Part shown: positions 42,950 to 55,120 of the stretch, one piece after another
Layout: each line of letters begins with the position of its first letter
Numbering within the stretch: position 1 is the stretch's first letter
Assembly (NCBI GenBank): GCA_963693315.1
Contig: OY856187.1
Coordinates: 427,049,748 to 427,113,747, forward strand
Direction: 5' to 3'
DNA: 64,000 nt
From: Diogma glabrata
Lineage: Eukaryota; Arthropoda; Insecta; Diptera; Cylindrotomidae
Program-made: the position numbers and the translations under genes
The notes under the pieces: generated by a model
Seen by the model: the letters and a program-made list of their open reading frames with translations, nothing else
Database searches by the model: none
What the model was told of the DNA's origin: nothing

Positions 42950-45900
42950 TAATTACTTCGGTGTGAAAGACCTAAGTATTACATTCATGAGCTCAAAGTG
43001 AAATTCTTACCCCCACTTTTTTGGCATTTCTCGACGTTTTAGGACCTACTGATTCTAAAGAAGCAAAAAAAAATGTATGTCTGTCTGTCGGCCGTCCGTC
43101 ATTACCTACGCTGCAGGAAAAACCGCTGGAGGGATTTTAAAAAAATGTTTTCTACAAATAGGTATACTTAAGCGACAGGTCCGAAAGGACGCTGTGTTCG
43201 ATAACTGTACCGAAAGTGTGTCAAAAAAGTCATTATGTGTGTCAAAAAAAGCAAATTTTCATATTTTTGGCTTAAAAAACGTTCATTTCATTGAGAAATC
43301 TTGATGGTAGGGATTGGTATGTGAGATCAAAAACTAGATTATTGCATTATAAGTTTGTTAAAAAAATGTTGTCAATTGTGTCAACGAAAGTTTTTTATTT
43401 ATTTTTTTACCTAATTTTTTGGAAAAAAAATAAAATTAATTGTTTGTTTGAAATTTTATTATTATTATAGAGAATTATGGCATTACAAGTTTGTCAAAAA
43501 AATGTTGTCAAGTGTGTCAAAAGAAAGATTTTTATTTTTTGGAAAAAAATAAAATTGTTTGTTTGAAATGAAATTTTATTATTATTATTGAGAATTATGG
43601 CATTATAAGTTTGTCAAAAAAATGTTGTCAAGTGTGTCAAAAGAAAGATTTTTATTTATTTTTTTACCCAATTTTTTGAAAAAAAATAAAATCAATTGTT
43701 TGTTTGAAATGAAATTTTATTATTATTATTGAGAATTATGGTATTATAAGTTTGTCAAAAAAATGTTGTCAAGTGTGTCAAAAGAAAAATTTTTATTTTT
43801 TGGAAAAAAATAAAATTGTTTGAAATGAAATTTTATTATTATTATTGAGAATTATGGCATTATAAGTTTGTCAAAAAATGTTGTCAAGTGTGTCAAAAGA
43901 AAGGTTTTTATTTATTTTTTACCCAATTTTTTTAGAAAAAAATAAAATTAATAGTTTGTATGACATGATATTACTTCGGTCTGAAAGACCTAAGTATTAC
44001 ATTCATGAGCTCAAAGTGAAATTCTTAACCCCACTTTTTTTGACATTTCTCGACGTTTTAGGACCTCCTGATTCTAAAAAAGCAAAAAAAAAATATATGT
44101 CTGTCTGTCGGCCGTACGGCCGGCCGTCTGGAAAACCGCTGGAGGGATTTCAAAAATAAATTTTCATATTTTTGGCTTAAACAACGTTCATTTTAAGTGA
44201 TTACGAGTAGGAACATTTAATTTGGAGAAATCTTGATGGTCGTGATTGGTCTATGAGACCAAAAACTAGCTTATCGCATTATAAGTTTGTCAAAAAAATG
44301 TTGTCAAGTGTGTCAAAAGAAAGTTTTTATTTATTTTTTTACCCAGTTTTTGGAAAAAAATAAAATTAATTGAAATGAATTTTTTTATTATTATTGAGAA
44401 TTATGGCATTATAAGTTTGTCAAAAAAATGTTGTCAAGTGTGTCAAAAGAAAGATTTTTATTTATTTTTTCACCCAATGTTTTGGAAAAAAATAAAATTA
44501 TTTGAAATGAAATTTTATTATTATAATTTTGAATTATGGTATTATAAGTTTGTCAAAAAAATGTTGTCAAGTGTGTCAAAAGAAAGATTTTTATTTACTT
44601 TTTTACCCAAAAAAATAAAATTAATTATTTGTTTGAAATGAATTTTTATTATTATTATTGAGAATTATGGCATTATAAGTTTGTCAAAAAAATAATGTCA
44701 AGTGTGTCAAAATATGATTTCATTTATTTTTTTACCCAATTTTTTGGAAAAAAATGTAGCTGTTTTTATGACGTATATGTAATTGAAAATGAAATTGGAC
44801 ATGCAAATTTTTGAATTTGTTAAAGTTTTTGAAATATTTTTGGAATTTGAAAAAGTTTCTATTTTTGATTTTGTAATAATTTTTTTGCAATATTTTTAGA
44901 ATTTCGGCAAAAGTTTTAATTTTTGATTTTGTAAGGATTTTTGGAATATTTTTAGATTTTTGAAAAATTTAAAATTTTTGTTTTTATTATAATTTTTGGA
45001 ATTTTGAAATAAATTTCCATTTTTGATTTTGTAATAATTTTTGCAATATTTTTAGAATTTTGGAAAAAGTTCGAATTTTTAAGAGTTTTTGGAATATTAT
45101 TGGAATTTATAAAAAGTTAAATATTTGATTATATTCTAATTTTTGGAATATTTTTGGAATTTTGAAAAAAGTTTCAATTTTTGATTTTGTTATAATTTTT
45201 GCAATATTTTTAGAATTTTTGGAAAAGGTATTAATCTTAGATTTTGTAATCATTTTTGGAATATTTGTAGAATTGTAAAAAATTTTGAATTTTTGATTTT
45301 ACTAAATTTTTCAATATTTTTTGATTTTGTAATAATATTAGCAATATTTTTAGAATTTTGAAAAAAGTTTTAATTTTTTATTTTGTCATAATTTTTGCAA
45401 TATTTTTAGAATTTTGGAAAAAAAAAAGAATTTTTGAATTTTATATATTTTTCAGAATTTTGAAGAAAGAAGAATTTTTGAAATTTTTTAAGAATTTTGA
45501 AAAATTTTAAATTTTTGATTGTATTATAATTTTTGGAATTTTGAAAAAACTTTCAATTTTTGATTTTGTAATAATTTTTGCAATATTTATAGAATTTTGG
45601 AAAAAGTTTGAGTTTTTAAGAATTTTTGGAATATTGGAATTTAGAAAAAGTTTAAATATTTGATTTAATTCTAATTTTTAGAATATTACTTCGGTCTGAA
45701 AGACCTAAGTATTACATTCATGAGCTCAAAGTGAAATTCTTACCCCCACTTTTTTGACATTTCTCGACGTTTTAGGACCTCCTAATTCTAAAAAAGCAAA
45801 AAAAAAATGTATGTCTGTCTGCCGGCCGTCCGTCCGGCCGCCGTCATTACCTACGCTGCAGTGAAAACCGCTGGAGGGATTTCAAAATTTTTTTTTCTAA

Positions 45901-46500
45901 AAATAGAAATACTCAAGGGACAGGTCCGAAAGGACGCTGTGTTCGATAACTGAACCGAAAGTGTGTCGAAAAATCATTGTGTGTCAAAAATAGCAAATTT
46001 TCATATTTTTTGCTTAAAAAACGTTCATTTTAAGTGATTACGAGTAGGAACATTATATTTGGAGAAATCTTGATGGTAGGGATTGGTATGTGAGATTAAA
46101 AACTAGATTATTGCATTATAAGTTTGTCAAAAAAATGTTGTCAAGTGTGTCAAAAGAAAGATTTTTATTTATTTTTATACCTAATATTTTGGAAAAAAAA
46201 TAATATTAATTGTATGTTTGAAATGAGATTTTATTATTATTATTGAGAATTATGGCATTATAAGTTTGTCAAAAAAATGTTGTCAAGTGTGTCAAAAGAG
46301 AGATTTTTTTTTATTTTTACCCAATTTTTTGGAAAAAATAAAATTGTTTCTTTGAAATGAAAAATTATTATAGTTATTGAGAATTATGGCATTATAAGCT
46401 TGTCAAAAAAATGTTGTAAAGTGTGTCAAAAAAATAATTTCATTTATTTTTTAGCCAATTTTTTGGAAAAAAAAATGTAGCTGTTTTTATGACGTAGCTG
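42950..46500. repeat. Composite tandem array (three block types)
   Basis: Block A (about 300 bp, from CTTCGGTCTGAAAGACCTAAG through CATTTCTCGACGTTTTAGGA to CCGCTGGAGGGATTT) occurs at 42957, 43974 and 45684. Block B (about 130-150 bp, GAGAATTATGGCATTATAAG, TTGTCAAAAAAATGTTGTCA, GTGTGTCAAAAGAAAG) is repeated about ten times in 43330-43970, 44250-44760 and 46090-46480. Block C (about 45 bp, TAATTTTTGCAATATTTTTA, GAATTTTGGAAAAAG) fills 44800-45680 and resumes after the inserts at 50880-50930, 51790-51820 and 52295-52570. No coding function. Confidence 0.85.
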
Positions 46501-46508
46501 TTTTGTGA

Positions 46509-48107
46509 CCAAACGACTGGACAATTTTTAGAAAGGACAGAGAAAATCAGGGGGGTGTCGATAAAGTGGGTGGCGGGGTGTTCATATGCTTAAAACACAC
46601 TATGAAAGCAAGAAAATTTAACGTTTTAAATGTCAATTCTCTTTTTGATATAATTGCCTGTGAAATTGATGTTAAAGCACGCAAGATTATACTTGTTTGC
46701 TTTTATATACCACCAAATGCTTCGATTAATGACTACATAGACTTATCAAATATTATTAGGGAAATTTATTCAACGTTATCTCCAAATGATGACATAATTA
46801 TTATGGGTGATGCAAACTTGACAAATGTTAAATGGGTACCGAGCGAATATAATTCTGATCTTATGGATCCTACTAATATTGACTTTAAATACTCTGAATT
46901 TATAGAAAATGTATTATCACTAGGACTACATCAAATTTCTAAATTTACTAATGCTTGTGGTAACCTATTGGATGTTGTGTTCACAAATATGACATGTAAT
47001 TTTCAACTACAAGAAGCTGAACTAACTATTACTAGGAAAACTAGTATTTATCATCGGATATTGGATTTCACATATTTTATGCAGGACGATTATTACAAAA
47101 TATCTGATTGTAATAAGATAATCAAGTACGACTTTGAAAATGCAGACTATGCGAAGATTAACGACGAATTAAGCAATTTCACATTAAACGATTGGAGCTT
47201 ACAAGAGATGGTAGACAATTTCTACAACGGACTGTTTACCATTATAGATAAACATGTACCAAGAAAGATTTCAACAACTTTGACTTGCTCGAAACATATC
47301 GACAAACCGCTTAGAATGTTAAGAAATAAAAGAAATAGAGCATATAAGAAATATAAAAAAACAAATGATCCCTCTGATCTTAATGAATTTTTACATTTGA
47401 GTGAACGATTTAAATTAGACGAAGCTGATGCTTTAAAAAGATATGAAGGGAGCATATCGTGTAAAATTATTTCTGAACCGAAACTCTTTTGGAAGTATAT
47501 AAACGACAATAAAAATAGTAAAGGCTATCCTACAAATATGCATTTGGCAGACAAGAGTTCAAGCGATACGCAAGCTATCTCAGAATTGTTCGCTGAAATT
47601 TTCAAGTCGGTATATAATGAACCAATGAGTTTTAATGATAATCGTTTTAGCTACCTTCCATACAAAGACGAAATTATTTCATCCATTGACTGTGACGTTG
47701 ACGATATTTTAAAAGAAATTAACGACTTAGATAAGAACAAAGGTGCAGGTGATGATCTTATAACTCCTGAATTTCTAAAGCAGACAGAACACACTATATC
47801 TAAACAATTGCTTCAAATATTTCAAAAATCTTTTAACAAAGGCGTTTTTCCAAGTCATTGGAAAAACGGTATTATAACACCTATTTTTAAATCGGGTGAT
47901 AGGAGCGACGTAAAGAATTATAGAGGAATTACAATTTTATCAACGATTAGTAAAATATTTGAAAAAATTGTATTTAAGAAATTAAATCCAGTTGTTAGAC
48001 CATTAATTAACGTTGGACAACATGGCTTCGGTACTGGTAGATCAACAGTAACAAATTTAATAGAATGCTCAGCTTTTATAAGATCGAACCTGAATGACAA
48101 AAAACAA
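46509..48107 (+). pseudogene. LINE ORF2, endonuclease to RT start (first part)
   Basis: A long open frame (46566-48107 and upstream to 46509) with the endonuclease blocks IFRKDRENQGGVDKVGGG, VCFYIPPNAS and IIIMGDANLTNVKW, and then the linker. The RT begins with DLDKNKGAGDDLITPEFLKQ, WKNGIITPIFKSGDRSDVKN, YRGITILSTISKIFEKIV and GQHGFGTGRSTVTNL. It is 5' truncated inside the endonuclease. At 48107 it is cut by a TIR element and continues at 49648. The near-intact frame makes this the youngest LINE here. Confidence 0.88.
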
Positions 48108-49647
48108 CCCAAGTAACAATTCTTAGAGCTATTAGTATCAAGATACTGTACTGAAGCTCTAGAGAAGATTGTATGTTGCTAGCTGCGCGTTTTATTTATC
48201 GAGTGATACTTGGAGCTCTAAGCAAAATTATTGTTGCTTTATAAAATAGTTTTCGAAAACTCATAGCTCTAATAAAATATAGAGCAGGCAGTTATTAGAA
48301 TAGCATTTCAATAGCTTTATAACCTAATATAGAGCTTTTAAACTAAAGTAGTGCAGCACCACTTATTATAGACCTATGAGCTGTATTTCACCGTTACAAC
48401 AGCAAAGCGAGCTATAATTGAGCTTATTTAAAGCTATAAGCATTATAAAATCTTACTGTAATATAGCGTTAATGTCTATTTGTAAACTGCCTTTTTCTAA
48501 TATAAAAAGCGCTCAAATATAACAGAGCTTATTTTTTACGTAAATTTTGAGTTGTTGCGAGTTTTTGAATCTTCAATAGTTCAAAATGGTTGCATTCTTC
48601 AGTCAAACGTTAGTTGAAATTGAAACATTGACATTTGATTATGTGTGACATTTTCCTTAAAAGTTTAGAGCTTTCTTAATCACACTATTTCTATATAAAG
48701 CTATTTGCTTTGTAACATAATAAGATTATTGTACAATAAAGCATTTGTGACACAAAAAAAGAACAGTTTCACAGAGCAAATAGCTTTATAAAAAAGTAAT
48801 GCGAATGTGATAGCTCTATATTAAAATAAACCGTTATAAATAGCATTATAAAGGAGTAATATGTAATAGGTATCTCTATATTGGTTCTAATTTGCCACCA
48901 TCTTCGTTTTTATAAAGATGGAGTAAAAAATATCACCATAATGGCCAAAAATGTTTTAATAATTATTTTTGATAATGATGTATTTTGCAAATATGACATA
49001 TCACGATAACTGGATTTCTATTGTTAACCATTTATGACTAAGAATTTTTTTAAAGATGAATTCACCAAAATAAATTTATTTAACAAACCTGAAACTATGA
49101 AAAATGTTTCAAAATATTAAAAAAAAATTTATAATTTTTCTATTTTGCCACCAAATACACAAAACTAATAAGGGCGCACTAAAATTTTAGTTCTAAACTA
49201 TCACTATTCACCATAAAAAATAAATGGCACATAAAATTTGTATACATATATTATTTATTTAAAATATAACAAATTGCCATTTAATTTATAAAAGAATTTA
49301 TTTGACAGAAACCATAACATCAAAACATTTTAAAACCATGTCGATATATATTAGTTTATGTAAACATAAAGTTTCATTGAAAAAATTACTTGTATTTGTA
49401 TTCAAAAAGTAATATTAGCTCTTAAAAACTCTAACAGTCAACCTTTATACAGCTAAGATAGCTCTATTAAATATTATTAAACAACTTCTTTAGAGGAAAT
49501 AATGCTGTAAAAGTAGCAAATTTAGCACCACAACAGCTCTGCTAGAGCTGTGGCAGCGCTGCATCAGCAAAATATAAAGCAACCAGCTGTATATTATAGC
49601 TCTAGAGCACTAGAAGAGCTTATATAAAACTGAAATTGTTACTTGGG
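48108..49647. mobile_element. TIR element inserted in the LINE (TIR CCCAAGTAACAATT)
   Basis: Ends CCCAAGTAACAATT (48108) and AATTGTTACTTGGG (ending 49647), flanked by AA on both sides. The LINE frame resumes in register if the insert plus one AA is removed, so a 2-bp duplication is supported. The interior is non-coding and full of short palindromes of the TAGAGCTA type. Superfamily not assigned. Confidence 0.85.
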
Positions 49648-50868
49648 AAGTCGATGCTGTATATACAGACTTTTCAAGCGCGTTTGACGTAGTTGATCAT
49701 GGTATACTGATTCTTAAACTTAAAAAGTATGGAATAAGAGGTCCTTTATTGCAATTAATACTTCATATTTGAAAGACAGAAAACAAACAGTAAAATTTAA
49801 AAACAAAAAATCCTTAACTTTTGATATGACCTCAGGCGTTCCTCAAGGTAGTGTCTTAGGGCCTCTACTTTTTCTAGTATTTATTAACGACCTACCAGAA
49901 CTATTCAATGACATACAATACTTATTATTTGCAGACGATTTAAAAATGTTTCAAGCCATTAGCAACGTAGAAGATGCAAAACATCTTCAAGATAATATTA
50001 ACAAAGTAACAGACTGGTGCAAATTGAATGGCATGAAATTAAATGTTGGCAAATGTTCAGTCATTTCTTTCAATAAAAAAAGTGACTATTTCAAATACGA
50101 TTACGAGATAGAAGGGAAAATTCTCAAAAGAGACTGTCAAACTAGAGACTTGGGCGTTATTTTCGACAGCAAATTAAATTTTAAAAGTCATATTGATAAA
50201 GTGATAAGTAGTAGCTATTCGGTTTTGGGTTTTATTAAAAGACGAGCTAGGGAATTTAATGATCCATACTTAACAAAGACACTGTACGTGGCCTTAGTGC
50301 AATCGACTTTGGAATATGCTAGTGTTGTTTGGTCTCCTTATAGACAAGAAGACATTAATCGTATAGAAAGTGTTCAAAAACAATTTTTGTTATTTGCTCT
50401 CAGACCTATAGGATTTTCAGGATATAAATTACCTAAATATAAGAATAGGTTGTTATTGATTAATATGACCACTTTAGAAAATAGAAGAGAACTTGCGCTA
50501 GCATTACTAGGATTTGATTTAGTTCGGAAAAATATTAAAATAGAATCTTTGACGAATAGACTTTTAGTTAGACAAGTGAACTATTCACTGAGAAATGCCA
50601 GAGTCTTAACAGAAGCAAATCATTCTAACGACTTTTCTTTTAATGACACAGTTGATAAATGTATAAGAATTTTCAATAAGTACAATGTTTTTTATAATAA
50701 TGAAATTAGTAGATTAAGAAAAAAATTGAATTTAAAATGAAAACTCTATTTGAAAATAGTAGTTAAGTGAACGAAATGTAATTTTAAATCTGAATAATTT
50801 TAAGGAAATAATTGTAAATAAAGGCTTTAATTGTCAATAAATAAAAAATTAAAAAAAAATAAAAATAA
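49648..50868 (+). pseudogene. LINE ORF2, RT and C-terminus (second part)
   Basis: Continues the frame with VDAVYTDFSSAFDVVDHGIL (motif A, D present), a single frameshift near 49765, then SGVPQGSVLGPLLFLVFIND, YLLFADDLKMF (motif C, both D present), LGVIFDSKLNFKSHIDKV and LVQSTLEYASVVWSPY, to the stop at 50740. The type is Jockey/CR1-like. After the stop come about 125 bp ending in an A-rich tail with AATAAA-like motifs, and then array block C resumes. Confidence 0.88.
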
Positions 50869-50929
50869 ATGTAATTGAAAATGAAATTGAACATGGAAAT
50901 TTTTGAATTTGTTATAGTTTTTGAAATAT

Positions 50930-51779
50930 CATGTACTGTCTATTATTGTTTTTATTTTGCTTACCGTCGTAAGTTAAATGAAAACAATTATAAGCCTTAG
51001 ATCAATGAAACTAGTGTTCCTTTTATTGCTTTTCACATATATTTCTGGGATTACTTGTCCCCTTCATCAGTGTTCTATAAATCGTGATATATTTGAATTA
51101 ATTTTAAGAAAATTTACAATATTTAAAAAACGCAATTACCTTACTACTATTATATCACAATTTTTAAAAAACAATTGGTCCTAATACGCTAAACATGTAG
51201 TGTTGACATAAATTGATAACATTGAACAAAAACATAAATCTATGATAAAAAATAAATTAACACAAACAATTTTAAAATAATTCATCTATAACATCTAAAC
51301 CATCAATTTGCACTAAGACGATCAACATGGCGCTATAATTGTATATTAAATTTATATTGTCATTTATTTTTACAAAAAAATTATATTAATTTATGACTAC
51401 TCATCTACCAACTATGGGACATCATAAAAAACAGAAAACATTCAGAAAAAACATTTTGAAAAAGATTCGTTTAGCATCATCTAAATCTGTTTGAATTTAT
51501 ACTTCGTTCATGGTATCCTGTTAATTTTTTTTTGGTAATTTTTTGATGTGGTTACAGACCTGGGTGTATGCTGGACTCAGAGAGTCCATGTCAGAATTGT
51601 GGTTGACTGCTGTGTCTCTGTTGATGTGAATGGCTAAAGATTCAAGTATGAGCCGTTTTTTCCAGTTCTCTTCCTTTGTTACTATACTAGCATGATCATA
51701 GTCAAATGTGTGTCCTAACTCCTTGGCATGTTTAAAAGCAGCTGTGCTATTTGTTTTAACCACTGAGGACTTAATATCG
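50930..51779 (-). mobile_element. 5'-truncated Penelope-like element
   Basis: Flanked by the 10-bp duplication TTTGAAATAT (50920-50929 and 51780-51789), which lies in array block C. On the minus strand it begins inside the GIY-YIG endonuclease and runs through about 590 bp of 3' sequence. Confidence 0.75.
51521..51779 (-). pseudogene. PLE GIY-YIG endonuclease C-terminus
   Basis: Reads STAAFKHAKELGHTFDYDHA, then IVTKEENWKKRLILESLAIH and LSPAYTQVC to a stop. The S-A-x-x-H-A-x-x-x-G-H block, ENxxKRLxxES(L/A) and the final LSPxY are characteristic of the GIY-YIG domain of Penelope-like elements; the GIY and YIG motifs themselves lie upstream and are missing. Confidence 0.75.
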
Positions 51780-51819
51780 TTTGAAATATTTTTAGAATTT
51801 TGAAAAAGTTTGTAATAAT

Positions 51820-52294
51820 AAAATCATTGATAATATCGGATTGACTTGAGTGATCCATTATAAGTATAAATTATTTTTTGTATTTTTTAAAAAATTGTAA
51901 ATCCTTAAACTCACTCAACCAAAAAAAAAAAAAATAAAACAAAACTTTTCACTTTTTAAAATAATTATTATTAATTTAAAATGCAAATTTAATTTCAATT
52001 CTTTTTTTTTTAATAACTTAACTACATGTTTCGAGATACAATATCTCATCTACAGGTTGTTTGTACAATTAAAGAAATTCTCTTTAATTGTACAAACAAC
52101 CTGTAGATGAGATATTGTATCTCGAAACATGTAGTTAAGTTATTAAAAAAAAAAGAATTGAAATTAAATTTGCATTTTAAATTAAAAATAATTATTTTAA
52201 AAAGTGAAAAGTTTTGTTTTATTTTTTTTTTTTTTGGTTGAGTGAGTTTAAGGATTTACAATTTTTTAAAAAATACAAAAAATAATTTATACTT
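51820..52294. mobile_element. Palindromic PLE terminal-repeat insertion
   Basis: Flanked by AGTTTGTAATAAT on both sides (51807-51819 and 52295-52307), a 13-bp duplication in array block C. The inside is a nearly perfect inverted repeat of about 210-bp arms centred near 52080. Each arm holds a hammerhead-like motif. Inverted terminal repeats are a feature of Penelope-like elements. Confidence 0.7.
52098..52136 (+). ncRNA. Hammerhead-like motif, copy 3 (inverted twin at about 52023-52061)
   Basis: AAC (52098) pairs with GTT (52134-52136). Between them: CTGTAGA, one T, stem GAGATA/TATCTC, GAA, the palindrome ACATGT and A. One core base differs (T for A after CTG). Same plan as the copies at 22074 and 34577. 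Confidence 0.45.
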
Positions 52295-52929
52295 AGTTTG
52301 TAATAATTTTTGCAATATTTTTAGAATTTCGGAAAAAGTTTTAATTTTTGATTTTGTAATAATTTTTGCAATATTTTTAGAATTTTGGAAAAAGTTTGAA
52401 TTTTTAAGAATTTTTGGATTATTATTGGAATTTAGAAAAAGTTTAAATATTTGATTTCATTCTAATTTTTGGAATATTTTTGGAATTTTGAAAAAGGTTT
52501 CAATTTTTGTTTTGTTGTAATTTTTGCAATATTTTTAGAACTTTGAAAAAAATAGAATTTTTAAATTTTATATATATATATATATATATCCCAGCCAACA
52601 CACTTAGTGAAACTTAGATGGACCATTTTGGGATTTGATTAAATTTAAGTAAAAGTTTGGTTAAACATGTGGAAAAAGGTAATAGATGACTGTTTCAGCT
52701 AATTAGTGTACATGTATTTTTAGTCGAAAGACAGTCTCAGACAGTTGTTAAGTTAAATAGGTCGAGTTTTACATGTAATATTGCATTTAATTTGGTTTAG
52801 TGAACGAATGTTAACTAAATTTTTGCTGTCCTTTTCATATAATACATATAATAAGTATATGTGTTTATAAGTATCCATAAAGATTTATAGCAAATCTCGT
52901 TTTCCGATGACATTTATTATTAAATATTT

Positions 52930-53658
52930 GAACTCCAACTTAAGGGAAAATTACAAATGTGTGCTAATGATGCCGTTATATCCTACAGCTCAAAAGAAAT
53001 TGAAGTCGTTTTTCTACATATGCAAGACGATATCAAAGTAATAGAAAGCTTTTTGCGAAGTATTAATTTACACATAAACACAAACAAAAGCAGTTACATG
53101 TTATTCAATAAAAATAAAGTGATAAACATAGATATCTTACCAATCATCACGATAAATAATGACACAATCAATCGAGTATTGTCAACTAAATATCTCGGGC
53201 TTGTTATTGACGATAAATTAAATTGGTCCGATTACATCCACAAAATTAAAAACAAAATTAGACCTATGATATTTGCAATGCGACGCCTTAAACCGTATTT
53301 ACACGAAAACGCACTCTGGAATATTTATAACTCCCACATATTGACACACTTACTCTACCTTAATCTAATATGGAGCAATGCGACTACAACAAGGTTAAAC
53401 GAGCTTAAAATTCTTCAAAATAAAGCTGTTAAAACGATTTATGGCCACTCCAGACTTTTCTCTACAAGACTTTTATATATAATGCATGATAAAGATAAAG
53501 ACAAACACCGGACTAAATACACTGCTTTACAAGGTAGACTTGTAGACTTGTTCAACGGCTTACCACTAACAATACAAAATACACTCAGCATTGCACAATT
53601 TAAACACGACAGTCATCAATATTTCTTTAACCTATACCAACAAAAACATAACCCATGA
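52930..53658 (+). pseudogene. LINE RT C-terminal part
   Basis: Starts at a decayed motif C (CANDAVISY where YADDAV is expected), then NLHINTNKSSYMLFNKNK, TKYLGLVIDDKLNWSDYI, LLYLNLIWSNATTTRLNEL, LQNKAVKTIYG and a tail ending at the stop 53658. This order is that of Jockey/CR1-like LINE C-termini. The 5' truncation is inside the RT. The open frame of 233 residues suggests a fairly recent insertion. Confidence 0.8.
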
Positions 53659-54033
53659 ATAATGTTATTAATATTGTTAATATAGTAATATGTATAATAG
53701 TACCATAGAATTAGAATTACTAGAACACAATAGGAACAGTAGAAATAATGAAAATATTCGAAAAGATTAGCAAACTTTTCCTTTGAAATATTTTCAATAT
53801 ACATAATCATAAAATTTAATGCTCCAGTACAAAAAACAAACAAAATTGTTACTCTCAAGATTTTTTTCTTTGGTAACTAAACAAATTTATGAAATAAATA
53901 AAAAAAAAAAAAAAATTATTAGTGCGCAGTATATTGATCAAATCGCTCGGATACACTCTTTATTATATATTTCTCTCACTAACGTTGTTTTAAATAGTAA
54001 AAAGTGCCTCTGAAAAACGGTCGATACTACATA

Positions 54034-54477
54034 ATGCGGCGGAAGAGAGCGGCCGAATTCGAAGCAAGATTTGATGCATCAAATGTGTCAACGGATAAAG
54101 AAATGGATCGGCCACCACCACAACAACTGAATGCCATTTTTGAAAATAATTTGCTAGCAGAAAATGCTATGATCGAAAATACCATCCCCGTTAGTGTTAC
54201 TTGTGATGAAAATGTAGAGTGTGACGATGATATGCCAGATGATTGTACATCCCAAGTTGGTGAAAATGCTGAATTTTTATTATCAGAAGCAGATATTGCT
54301 GAGGAATTGATGCGCGAACACCTGGAATATGAGCATAACGCTCAAACTAAAATAGATCTGTTGAACGAACTGAGGCAATGGGCTTTGCAAAACAAGATTT
54401 CATTAACAGCGTTGTCACAACCACTGAAATTGTTGAACAAGGCTGGCATTGAAAATCTACCATTGGACGAACAATGA
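54034..54477 (+). CDS. Transposon-type protein N-terminus (147 aa)
   Basis: An open frame with ATG at 54034 (MRRKRAAEFEARFDASN) gives 147 residues. The middle is acidic. The end, LLNELRQWALQNKISLTALS, then LKLLNKAGIENLPLD, resembles a helical N-terminal block that I recall from many transposon-encoded proteins of insects and cnidarians, where it is followed by a long transposase. Here it stops after LPLDEQ. An upstream GTG in the same frame (54004) is not a likely start in an animal gene. It lies inside the TIR element 52591-56017 and may be its truncated gene or a first exon. Confidence 0.5.
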   Translation: MRRKRAAEFEARFDASNVSTDKEMDRPPPQQLNAIFENNLLAENAMIENTIPVSVTCDENVECDDDMPDDCTSQVGENAEFLLSEADIAEELMREHLEYEHNAQTKIDLLNELRQWALQNKISLTALSQPLKLLNKAGIENLPLDEQ

Positions 54478-55031
54478 ACTGTTGAACCTGATGAACAATA
54501 AAGAAGGAAACATAAAATTTATTTAACCTAATAATTAAAAGACCTATATTTATGACTGAAGGATATTGTTTTATTGTTTTATTAGATTCATTCATTTTGG
54601 TTTATATTTTATAATTTCCTGTAGTTAGATTATTAATTTTTAAAAATTGGTTTTTATTAAACCACCGGTATATTATGGAAATATGGAATGTATCTTACTT
54701 TAAAATTTAGCTTTCGAAATGCGTATAGTAAAAAATAATAAAACTCAGTAAAGAAGAATAAGGTTAAGAATAAGGCTTTTTCATTCATTTTTTAAAAATG
54801 TTGTTTCTTATAATATTATTTTTAAGCTTTTTTATGGTAGAATGACAGCCCGATAATAAAGTAAGGTTAAAGAAAAATGGATGGCTCAATTACATGTAAT
54901 TCTCATGAAAAAAAGAAGTAATAACTACAATATCTGACTTTGGTACAGTAAAATTACATATAATTTGCACTTGCTTAGTTTTGTATTCAGCTGTTACATG
55001 AAATATACATGAATTTACTCTGTCAAAAGGT
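54478..55031. other. A+T-rich interior of the TIR element
   Basis: Contains AATAAAG at 54497, a possible poly(A) signal for the frame ending at 54477. Otherwise nothing recognised. Confidence 0.4.
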
Positions 55032-55120
55032 GCGTTCGATTTGACTGAAACAACTGAAAAAACAACAACAATTGCATTTAATTTTTCAGTTGCTTCAGTT
55101 GTTTCAGTCAAATCGAACAC
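55032..55120. mobile_element. 89-bp foldback MITE
   Basis: Ends GTTCGATTTGACTGAAACAA and the perfect complement pair over at least 25 bp. The loop is about 35 bp of A+T-rich sequence. No clear target duplication. Confidence 0.75.

Noticed and set aside
43878..44641. Frames of 88-93 residues in the array
   Set aside because: They read through tandem repeat blocks and change with each unit; not genes.
43330..44760. Regularly spaced repeats resembling a CRISPR array
   Set aside because: The units are long, A+T-rich and without unique spacers, in a eukaryotic genome; they form an ordinary tandem repeat array.
46566..50740. A host gene split by a large intron at 48108-49647
   Set aside because: The insert has terminal inverted repeats and a target duplication, not splice sites, and the protein is a LINE endonuclease-RT.
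50978..51184. 68-residue frame with a hydrophobic start like a signal peptide
   Set aside because: It lies antisense in the 3' region of a Penelope-like insertion; A+T-rich DNA easily gives such frames.
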